A stretch of DNA of 5,310 bases, from NCBI GenBank assembly GCA_020849155.1, contig JADLGU010000162.1, forward strand, positions 1 through 5,310, given 5' to 3'. The notes under the pieces are model-generated. The model was given only the letters and a program-made list of their open reading frames with translations, made no database searches and had not been told where the DNA came from. Shown here one piece after another: positions 1-5,241 of this stretch (position 1 is the stretch's first letter; each line of letters begins with the position of its first letter). The stretch is from Rhodocyclaceae bacterium. GTDB lineage: Bacteria; Pseudomonadota; Gammaproteobacteria; Burkholderiales; Rhodocyclaceae. The position numbers were made by a program, and so were the translations under genes.

Positions 1-2019
1 CGCTGGGCGGAGGCGCTGGAGGTCTTCAATCAGCGCGACCGCGGCCTGCGCAGCAATCCTGTCCAGTTCGCCAGGACCGGCTCGAACAACATCAACTGGG
101 CCATGGCGCTGCTGCGCAACGGACAGGTCGACGAGGCCGAGCGGATGCTGCGTTCCATGGTGGCCTGGAACCTCAAGAAGCCCTTCGCCGATCCCCTCTA
201 CCTGGCCCATCTGCGCGGCTACCATGCGCTGGCGCTGGTGGCCGGCGGCAAGGACGATGCCGCACTGGCCCAGTTCCGCGAAGCCTTCCCGGTCATGCTC
301 CGCCAGGCGGAAACCGACAACAGTTCGGACAACGGCGGCTTCGTCCGCCAGTACCGCCTGCGCCTGATCGCCGAAGGCTATCTCGACCTGCTCGCCAGGA
401 GGGCGGTCCGCAATGCCGCCGCGCCCGACCAGGAACTGATCGCCGAGGCGTTCCGGGTGGCCGAGGCGGCGCGCGGCTCCAGCGTGCAGACCGCCATCGC
501 CAACAGCCTGGCGCGGGCCAGCCTGCCCGACGCGACTCTCGCCGATCTGGCGCGGCGCGAGCAGGATGCGGCCAACCAGATCAGCTCGCTCAACGCTTTG
601 CTGGTGCGCCTGGCGTCGTCTCCCGAGTCGCAGCGCCTCGACAAGGCCATCGCCGAGATCCGCGGCGAGGTGGCGCGCATCGAGGCGCGGCATGCCGAGC
701 TGCGGCGCGAGCTGGCTCAGCGCTATCCGGCCTATGCGGAACTGATCGCGCCGAAAGCGCCGTCGCCTGCCGAGGTGCAGAAGGCGCTGCAGCCCAACGA
801 GGTGGCCGTGGCCCTCCTGGTCACCGAGCGAAGGACCTATGTGTGGACGGTCACGCCGACCCGCATCGCCTTCCGGATCGCGGAGCTTTCCCGGGAACAG
901 GCCGACAAGCAGGTCTCCGCGCTGCTCGCCGCCTTCGACCTGAGTGGCGGCAAGCTGCCGCACTACGATGCCGGGGCGGCCCGCGAGCTCTACCGGATCC
1001 TGCTGGCGCCGGACGAGAAACTGTGGGAAGGGGCCAGCGTCCTCAACGTCATTGTCAATGGCCGGCTGGGGCAGCTCCCCTTCGCCGTGCTGCTGACCGG
1101 CGACCCGGACAAACCGAGCCTCGCCGAGCAGCCCTGGCTGATCGGGAAGATCGCACTGGTTCAGCAACCTTCGGCCGGCACGCTGGTCTCGCTGCGCGCC
1201 CAGGTGCGCAAGCAGGCCGAACGGCGTCCCTTCGTCGGCTTCGGCGATCCGACCTTCGTTGCCCGGGAGGCCCGCAAGCCCGCCGGGACGCGGTCGATTC
1301 GAAACCTCTCGGTGGCGAAGGGGGCCGAGGATGCGGCCGAACTGCCCGCCCCGTCGAGACAGGCCGCGGGCGCCCCGACCGACGGCGGACGAACCATCCT
1401 CCTGCGCGGATTCGACCGCCTGCCGCAGCTGCCGGAGACGGCCGATGAACTCATCGAGATCGGCAGGATACTGGGCGCCGACCCGAAGTCCGATCTGTTC
1501 CTGGGCGCGCGGGCCACCGAAGCCAAGGTCAAGGGCAGCGACCTGTCGCACTACGGCGTGGTGGCCTTCGCCACGCACGGCCTGGTGCCGGGTGAACTGC
1601 AGGGACTGGACCAGCCCAGCCTGGCCATGGCCAACCCGGTTCTGAGCGGCGACAAGGACAACGACGGATTCCTGACCATGAGCGAGGTGCTGGGGCTGAA
1701 ACTCGATGCCGACTGGGTGGTGCTCTCGGCCTGCAACACCGCCAGCGGCGACGGCCGGAACGAGGAGGCCATATCCGGGCTCGGGCGCGCTTTCTTCTTC
1801 GCCGGCACGCGACGCCTGCTGCTGACCTATTGGCCGGTCGAGACAGTGTCGGCGAGCCTGCTGACGACCGAACTGTTCAAGCGGCAGAAAGCGCAACCCG
1901 GCGAATCGAAGGCCGAAGCCCTGCGGCATTCGATGCTGCGCTTGATGGCCAGCTCGAACGAGTACGGCCACCCCGCCTTCTGGGCCCCCTATGGGCTGGT
2001 CGGGGATGCGATGAAATAG
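1..2019 (+). CDS. TPR/coiled-coil protein with C-terminal CHAT caspase-like peptidase domain (5' end missing)
   Basis: The frame is open from the first base, so the true start lies upstream; the ATG at 103 is internal and 672 residues are visible. The first ~100 residues contain helix pairs like tetratricopeptide repeats (for example NINWAMALLRNGQVDEAE). Residues ~182-240 are rich in charged heptads and look like a coiled coil. The rest matches the CHAT family (Caspase HetF Associated with TPRs): a strand with VIVNGRLGQLPFAVLL, then FVGFGDPTF, LPQLPETADEL, and the two catalytic motifs FATHG (His526, codon at 1576) and VVLSACNTASG (Cys578, codon at 1732). Both catalytic residues are present and the C-terminus ending WAPYGLVGD is typical, so the peptidase looks intact. 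CHAT proteins are inferred or shown to cleave partner proteins, often in signalling, defence or cell-death roles; the target here is unknown. No signal peptide can be judged because the N-terminus is missing. The fold assignment is firm; the biological role is not. Confidence 0.93.
   Translation, partial: RWAEALEVFNQRDRGLRSNPVQFARTGSNNINWAMALLRNGQVDEAERMLRSMVAWNLKKPFADPLYLAHLRGYHALALVAGGKDDAALAQFREAFPVMLRQAETDNSSDNGGFVRQYRLRLIAEGYLDLLARRAVRNAAAPDQELIAEAFRVAEAARGSSVQTAIANSLARASLPDATLADLARREQDAANQISSLNALLVRLASSPESQRLDKAIAEIRGEVARIEARHAELRRELAQRYPAYAELIAPKAPSPAEVQKALQPNEVAVALLVTERRTYVWTVTPTRIAFRIAELSREQADKQVSALLAAFDLSGGKLPHYDAGAARELYRILLAPDEKLWEGASVLNVIVNGRLGQLPFAVLLTGDPDKPSLAEQPWLIGKIALVQQPSAGTLVSLRAQVRKQAERRPFVGFGDPTFVAREARKPAGTRSIRNLSVAKGAEDAAELPAPSRQAAGAPTDGGRTILLRGFDRLPQLPETADELIEIGRILGADPKSDLFLGARATEAKVKGSDLSHYGVVAFATHGLVPGELQGLDQPSLAMANPVLSGDKDNDGFLTMSEVLGLKLDADWVVLSACNTASGDGRNEEAISGLGRAFFFAGTRRLLLTYWPVETVSASLLTTELFKRQKAQPGESKAEALRHSMLRLMASSNEYGHPAFWAPYGLVGDAMK
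1651..1686 (+). other. EF-hand-like Ca2+ loop inside the CHAT domain
   Basis: The twelve residues DKDNDGFLTMSE (visible residues 551-562) fit the canonical EF-hand loop: acidic or amide ligands at loop positions 1, 3 and 5, Gly at 6, a hydrophobic residue at 8, and Glu at 12. They lie between the catalytic His and Cys. CHAT domains commonly have a DGxLTxxE motif at this place, so only the DxDxD part is distinctive. Calcium binding is an inference, and the flanking helices of a true EF-hand have not been shown. Confidence 0.3.
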
Positions 2020-2044
2020 CACCCGCGACCGTGTCATGCCATGA

Positions 2045-2194
2045 TTTGAGAGTGATCGCCTCGACCTGCCGAAAGGAAGCGTCGGTGAGGCGCTGCTGGA
2101 GAAATACCGCCTGCCGTTTCCCGCCTGGCTAAAACTCGGTCTGCGTGAGACGGCGATGGCGCGACGAGGTGGAGACGACCAACCTCTACAATAG
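2045..2194 (+). pseudogene. possible degraded gene tail in the convergent gap
   Basis: After the TGA at 2042 there is an open stretch of 49 codons ending in TAG at 2192-2194. It reads as plausible protein (SVGEALLEKYRLPFPAWLKLG in the middle), and its first ~35 codons mostly end in G or C, as the real genes here do. It has no credible start codon or ribosome binding site. Its last bases overlap the end of the minus-strand gene that stops at 2186. I do not recognise the family. It could be the surviving C-terminal tail of a lost gene, or chance openness in GC-rich DNA. Confidence 0.2.
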
Positions 2195-2908
2195 GTCGAA
2201 CGGCCGCGCCGCCCCGGCGTAGAGTTGCTCCAGGATGGCGCGCTCGCGGTGCTGGATGGTGGCGAGGAACTCCGCCGGCTCGCCCATCTTGCGGAAGGCG
2301 CGGTAGCCGTTTTCCAGGAAGGCGTGCAGTTCGGCCAGGCCGGCGAGGCGGGCCGGGGCGCGCATCAGGCGCAGGGCGGCGCTGACCAGGGGTTTGCGGG
2401 TGAGGGCGGCGAGGGCCTCGCCCACCTCGCCGATCAGCTGCAGCTGCCGCTCGCGTTCCCGGCGGTGGCCGGCGCGCGGATAGGCGCGGGCGTAGGCGGC
2501 GGCATCGAGCGGGTCCATCGCGCCGGCGCGGCGCAGCGCGGCGATCAGCGCGGCGTCGAGTTCCTCGGAGAGGGCGTCGACCTCGATGGCCAGCGCCACG
2601 GTGCGGATGCCCGCGGCCGGCAGGGTGGCGGAGAGCGTCGGCAGGATGCGCTCCAGTTCGTGGTCGCGCTCGCTGAAATCCTTGGGGCCGTAGAGATCGC
2701 TGAGGAAGAAGCGCGCGGCATCGTGGTAGCGCGCGGAATCGAGCAGGTCGCGGTAGGTGGCGGCCAGCCGCTCGGCCTGCCAGGCGCGCAGGCGCAGGCG
2801 GTCTTCGGCCAGTTGCGGATCGGCGTTGGCGGCGGTGCGCAGGGCCTTGGCGGAGCCGAGGTGGCGGCGCAGCTCGGCGACCCAGAAATCCTTGTCTTCG
2901 GGGTTCAT
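2186..2908 (-). CDS. conserved-type hypothetical helical protein, 240 aa
   Basis: This ORF is complete, running from ATG at 2906-2908 (minus strand) to TAG at 2186-2188. The protein is predicted to be soluble and almost entirely alpha-helical, rich in Ala, Arg, Leu and Glu, with no signal peptide or membrane segment. A distinctive block at residues 66-82, RFFLSDLYGPKDFSERD, resembles a motif I associate with unnamed proteobacterial proteins. A second block lies near the C-terminus (residues 198-228, FLENGYRAFRKMGEPAEF onward). No catalytic motif is visible and I do not assign a function. It is convergent with the CHAT gene and divergent from the aldehyde dehydrogenase gene, 116 bp away, so it is probably transcribed alone. 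There is no good Shine-Dalgarno sequence directly before the ATG. The opposite strand is also open over much of this interval, but its Gly/Ala/Arg-rich translation has no family features, so the minus strand is the coding one. Confidence 0.8.
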   Translation of the reverse strand: MNPEDKDFWVAELRRHLGSAKALRTAANADPQLAEDRLRLRAWQAERLAATYRDLLDSARYHDAARFFLSDLYGPKDFSERDHELERILPTLSATLPAAGIRTVALAIEVDALSEELDAALIAALRRAGAMDPLDAAAYARAYPRAGHRRERERQLQLIGEVGEALAALTRKPLVSAALRLMRAPARLAGLAELHAFLENGYRAFRKMGEPAEFLATIQHRERAILEQLYAGAARPFDLL

Positions 2909-2914
2909 GGTTTC

Positions 2915-2943
2915 ATTATCGCCCGCTCCGCGGCACGGCGTCC
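2915..2943 (-). promoter_or_regulatory. possible promoter giving a leaderless transcript for the minus-strand gene
   Basis: On the minus strand, GATAAT (plus positions 2920-2915) matches five of six bases of the sigma-70 -10 consensus. The hexamer at a 17-bp spacing, GGACGC (2943-2938), is a poor -35. With standard -10 geometry, transcription would begin at about 2908, the A of the start codon. The lack of an obvious ribosome binding site is compatible with this. It rests on one hexamer only. Confidence 0.25.
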
Positions 2944-2987
2944 GCGCTTTAGAGGCATTCGCCTAACCCGCCCGAAAGCCGCTCGGC

Positions 2988-2993
2988 TACACT
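2988..2993 (+). promoter_or_regulatory. possible -10 element for the aldehyde dehydrogenase operon
   Basis: TACACT matches four of six bases of the sigma-70 -10 consensus, including the most conserved first T, second A and last T. It lies 32 bp before the start codon, giving a leader of roughly 25 nt that includes the ribosome binding site. No convincing -35 hexamer sits 16-18 bp upstream, so an activator or another promoter may be used. No operator palindrome was recognised in this gap. Confidence 0.25.
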
Positions 2994-3012
2994 GGGCCAC
3001 TCCCACGGCAAT

Positions 3013-3017
3013 GAGGA
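3013..3017 (+). promoter_or_regulatory. ribosome binding site of the aldehyde dehydrogenase gene
   Basis: GAGGA lies 7 nt before the ATG at 3025, an ideal Shine-Dalgarno spacing. It favours this start over the in-frame ATG at 3040. Confidence 0.7.
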
Positions 3018-3024
3018 TCGGGCG

Positions 3025-4452
3025 ATGGGCAACAATGAGATGGCAGGTGCCGAGAACGCCCTGGCCCCGCTGCATGCCCGACTGCGCGAGGCGGCCGCCG
3101 GCGAGCCGTATCCGGGCTGGACGGCGCGCGATGCCCGGCTTGCCGCGCTGGAGCGCCTGTTGCGCGAGAACGAGCCGGCCATTGCCGCGGCGATCTCAGC
3201 CGACTTCGGCCACCGCTCGGCCCACGAAACCCAGCTGCTCGAACTCTTTCCCAGCCTCGAAGGCCTGCGCCATGCCCGCCGCCACCTGAAGTCCTGGATG
3301 CGGCCGGAGCGGCGCGCCGTCTCGCTCTGGTTCCTGCCCGGCCGCGCCCGCGTGCTGCACCAGCCGCTCGGCGTGGTCGGCATCATTGTGCCGTGGAACT
3401 ATCCGCTGTATCTCGCCGTCGGGCCGCTCACCGCGGCGCTGGCCGCCGGCAACCGCGCCATGGTCAAGATGTCGGAGTACACGCCGGCCTTCTCGGCGCT
3501 GTTCGCCGAGCTGGTCGCCAAATATTTTCACGCCGACGAGGTGGCGGTGGTGCAGGGCGACGCCGCCGTGGCGCAGGCCTTCGCCCGGCTGCCCTTCGGC
3601 CACCTGCTGTTTACCGGCTCGACCCGCGTCGGCTACAGCGTGATGCGCGCCGCCGCCGAGAACCTGACGCCGGTGACACTCGAACTGGGCGGCAAGTCGC
3701 CGGCCATCCTCGGGCCGGACTATTCCCTGGAGAAGTTCGCCGAGCGGGTGATGGTCGGCAAGACCATGAACGCCGGCCAGACCTGCATCGCGCCGGACTA
3801 CGTGCTGGTGCCGGCCGGGCGCGCCCGCGAGTTCGTCGCCGCCGCGCGCCAGGCGGTGGACGCCTGCTACCCGGACATCCTGCGCACGCCGGATTATTCC
3901 TCGATCGTCAACGAGCGCCATTACCGGAGGTTGCTCGGCCTGGTCGACGACGCCCGCGGGCAGGGCGCCGAGGTGGCGCCCTTGTCCGCCGCGGCAGAAC
4001 CCGACGCGGCGACGCGGCGCATCCCGCCGCTGGCGCTGCTCAACGTCACCGACGCCATGCAGGTGATGCAGGAGGAGATCTTCGGCCCGCTGCTGCCGGT
4101 GGTCGGCTACCGCGACCTCGACGAGGCGATCGCCTACGTCAATGCACGGCCGAACCCGCTGGCGCTGTATTACTTCGACGACGACCGCAGCCGCATCGAC
4201 CGGGTTCTGGCGAAGACGCTGTCGGGCGGCGTCACCGTCAACGACACCATCCTGCACATCGCCCAGGACAACCTGCCCTTCGGCGGCGTTGGCGAGAGCG
4301 GCAAAGGCCACTATCACGGCTTCGAAGGCTTCGAGACCTTCTCGAAGAAGAAGGCGGTGTTCTTCCAGTCGCGCGTCAACGGCATCGGCCTGTTCAAGCC
4401 GCCCTACGGCGCGCTGTTCGAGCGCATGGTGAGGTTGCTGATTCGTTCATGA
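3025..4452 (+). CDS. NAD(P)-dependent aldehyde dehydrogenase, coniferyl-aldehyde dehydrogenase (CalB) type; LaoC-like
   Basis: This complete 475-residue enzyme oxidises an aldehyde to the acid using NAD(P)+ and is expected in the cytoplasm. The family catalytic residues are all present: Asn125 in VPWNYP, Glu220 in LELGGKSP and the nucleophile Cys254 in GQTCIAPDY. Also seen are the cofactor-binding segment FTGSTRVG, EEIFGPLLPV, and the C-terminal LPFGGVGESGKGHYHG and FSKKKAVF blocks. The short N-terminus, the IAPDY after the cysteine and the tail with FKPPYG are typical of the CalB subgroup rather than betaine- or succinate-semialdehyde dehydrogenases. CalB proper acts on coniferyl aldehyde from lignin. 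The downstream Tat protein and GMC oxidoreductase instead point to the Lao system, where LaoC removes aldehydes made from long-chain alcohols. The substrate is therefore inferred from context. Stop codon TGA at 4450-4452; the next gene starts 100 bp later, beyond an inverted repeat. Confidence 0.95.
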   Translation: MGNNEMAGAENALAPLHARLREAAAGEPYPGWTARDARLAALERLLRENEPAIAAAISADFGHRSAHETQLLELFPSLEGLRHARRHLKSWMRPERRAVSLWFLPGRARVLHQPLGVVGIIVPWNYPLYLAVGPLTAALAAGNRAMVKMSEYTPAFSALFAELVAKYFHADEVAVVQGDAAVAQAFARLPFGHLLFTGSTRVGYSVMRAAAENLTPVTLELGGKSPAILGPDYSLEKFAERVMVGKTMNAGQTCIAPDYVLVPAGRAREFVAAARQAVDACYPDILRTPDYSSIVNERHYRRLLGLVDDARGQGAEVAPLSAAAEPDAATRRIPPLALLNVTDAMQVMQEEIFGPLLPVVGYRDLDEAIAYVNARPNPLALYYFDDDRSRIDRVLAKTLSGGVTVNDTILHIAQDNLPFGGVGESGKGHYHGFEGFETFSKKKAVFFQSRVNGIGLFKPPYGALFERMVRLLIRS

Positions 4453-4468
4453 AGATGCCGAGTCCCGC

Positions 4469-4547
4469 CGTCATTCCCGCGGAAGCGGGGATCCATTTCC
4501 GCAGCGATAACGATTACTTCTGGATTCCCGCTTTCGCGGGAATGACG
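4469..4547. repeat. inverted pair of dRS3-like palindromic repeats (27-bp arms)
   Basis: The left arm (4469-4495) and right arm (4521-4547) are inverted copies agreeing at 25 of 27 positions, separated by a 25-bp loop. Each arm is itself a palindrome. The right one contains ATTCCCGC-TTTC-GCGGGAAT, which fits exactly the ATTCCC-N8-GGGAAT core described as dRS3 in Neisseria; the left arm has one mismatch in that core. Repeats of this kind are abundant in many beta- and gammaproteobacterial genomes and give the false peptides VIPAEAGIH and WIPAFAGMT when translated. The element sits between two genes of a putative operon and ends 5 bp before a start codon. As RNA it could form a 27-bp hairpin. 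No long T-run follows, so it is not a classical terminator. Confidence 0.9.
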
Positions 4548-4552
4548 AACTC

Positions 4553-5077
4553 GTGATCACGCGCCGGCAATTCATCAAGGCGGGCCTGGCCGGCGGCCTG
4601 GCGCTGTCGGCGGCGGGGTACTTCTATGCGCGCAGCCGGCAGGAGGCGCCCGCCACCGGCGTGCTGCGCAGACCGAGTTTTCAGGAGCGGGCCATCGTCG
4701 CCGCCCTCGTGCCGGCGATCCTCGCCGGGGTGCTGCCGCAAGCGGGCGAAGCGCGCAGCGAGGCCATCGCCCGCACCGTGGACGGCGTCGGCGTGGCCAT
4801 CGCCGGCCTTTCGGCGGCGGCGCAGCAGGAGCTCTCCGAATTGTTCACCCTGCTCGGCTTCGCGCCGGCCCGCGTGCTGCTCGCCGGCCTGTGGCCGAGC
4901 TGGGAAGCGGCCTCCGTTGACGAGGTCGCCGCCTTCCTGCAGGGTTGGCGCACGAGCCGGCTGGGGCTGCTGCGCAGCGCCTACGCCGCGCTGCACGACC
5001 TGGTGCTGGGCGCCTGGTATGGCACCCCCGATACCTGGGAAGCCATCGGTTATCCCGGACCGCCGGAGATTCTGTGA
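4553..5077 (+). CDS. Tat-signal small protein, gluconate 2-dehydrogenase subunit 3-like / LaoB-like
   Basis: This 174-residue protein starts at GTG 4553. An in-frame TAA at 4508 and the absence of any ATG or GTG between them make this the only reasonable start. The N-terminus TRRQFIKAG is a twin-arginine signal (Arg4-Arg5), followed by a hydrophobic stretch to about residue 26 (LAGGLALSAAGYFYA). No clear AxA cleavage site follows, so it may stay membrane-anchored. The mature part is helical, and the C-terminal block WYGTPDTWEAIGYPGPPEIL is characteristic of the small subunits that accompany GMC-type dehydrogenases (gluconate 2-dehydrogenase subunit 3 family). In P. aeruginosa, LaoB was described as a probable inner-membrane protein needed together with the alcohol dehydrogenase LaoA. 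The likely role here is to support export, assembly or electron transfer of the GMC enzyme encoded next. There is only a weak GGGA 11 nt before the GTG, and it lies inside the repeat arm. Confidence 0.88.
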   Translation: MITRRQFIKAGLAGGLALSAAGYFYARSRQEAPATGVLRRPSFQERAIVAALVPAILAGVLPQAGEARSEAIARTVDGVGVAIAGLSAAAQQELSELFTLLGFAPARVLLAGLWPSWEAASVDEVAAFLQGWRTSRLGLLRSAYAALHDLVLGAWYGTPDTWEAIGYPGPPEIL

Positions 5078-5095
5078 GAAAGACCTATCCCCCAT

Positions 5096-5116
5096 CCCCT
5101 TTCCCGAGGAAAGGGG
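5096..5116. repeat. perfect 9-bp hairpin with 3-nt loop
   Basis: CCCCTTTCC at 5096-5104 and GGAAAGGGG at 5108-5116 are perfect reverse complements around the loop CGA, starting 18 bp after the Tat-protein gene. There is no T-tract downstream, so it is a poor intrinsic terminator for the plus strand. It could be a transcript-end stabiliser or one part of a dispersed repeat. Confidence 0.6.
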
Positions 5117-5128
5117 TGACGATTGTTC

Positions 5129-5240
5129 AGCCGCTGCGCGGCTTCCAAGTCGTTGACTTCAGCCCTCCTTGGGGCACCCCAGGAGTACTTCTTCGGGGCG
5201 GCTTCGCCTGCCCCTCAGGGCGCGGCCCGGCGGAGGGCTG
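5129..5240. repeat. cluster of consecutive small hairpins, probable composite repetitive element
   Basis: The elements in order are AGCCGC/GCGGCT (5129-5143, loop TGC); AAGTC/GACTT (5147-5159, loop GTT); TGGG/CCCA (5170-5181, extendable to TCC/GGA at 5166-5184 with a bulge); GGGGC/GCCCC with an inner GGC/GCC (5195-5214, loop TTC, one bulged T); and GGGC/GCCC (5218-5228, loop GCG). The last three lie inside a longer inverted repeat, TCAGCCCTCC (5159-5168) with GGAGGGCTGA (5232-5241). No coding function is seen. This density of stems looks like a folded RNA or a mobile palindromic element rather than a plain spacer. Confidence 0.5.
5232..5236 (+). promoter_or_regulatory. ribosome binding site of the GMC oxidoreductase gene, inside an inverted-repeat arm
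   Basis: GGAGG lies 5 nt before GTG 5242 and is the strongest Shine-Dalgarno sequence in the window. It supports the GTG start over the in-frame ATG at 5266. The whole motif is part of the arm GGAGGGCTGA, which can pair with TCAGCCCTCC at 5159-5168, so it could be masked in a folded mRNA. Confidence 0.65.
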
Positions 5241-5241
5241 A

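Noticed and set aside
1..2019. The TPR-CHAT gene as a CRISPR-associated Csx29 (Craspase) component
   Set aside because: There are no CRISPR repeats and no Cas7-11-like or other cas genes in the window. The domain order alone is too common to support it.
2034..2046. Short palindrome TCATGCCATGA after the CHAT gene as a terminator or operator
   Set aside because: It has only five paired bases around a single central base, with no T-run, so it is well within chance expectation.
2225..3289. A 354-codon plus-strand open frame over the minus-strand gene and into the dehydrogenase
   Set aside because: It is low-complexity Gly/Ala/Gln-rich, crosses an intergenic region and the start of a certain gene, and has no ribosome binding site. 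The minus strand shows protein-like blocks instead.
3196..4317. A 373-codon open frame on the minus strand under the aldehyde dehydrogenase
   Set aside because: It is antisense to an enzyme with complete catalytic motifs. Its His/Arg/Gly/Val-rich translation is what GC-rich antisense frames give, with no family signature.
4469..4547. Two similar 27-bp units considered as a CRISPR-like or direct-repeat array
   Set aside because: The units are inverted rather than direct, there are only two, and they match a known palindromic repeat class.
3393..4556. A 387-codon plus-strand frame shifted within the dehydrogenase and running into the repeat
   Set aside because: It is a shadow frame dominated by Arg/Gly/Ala. 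Its tail, VIPAEAGIH and WIPAFAGMT, is the standard false translation of the palindromic repeat.
4514..5095. A minus-strand frame opposite the Tat protein ending in VIPAKAGIQ
   Set aside because: It is antisense to a protein with a clear Tat signal and family C-terminus, and its end is repeat-derived.
5096..5116. The 9-bp hairpin as an intrinsic terminator of the Tat-protein gene
   Set aside because: The stem is followed by GTGACGATTG rather than a run of T, and the next gene belongs functionally to the same operon.
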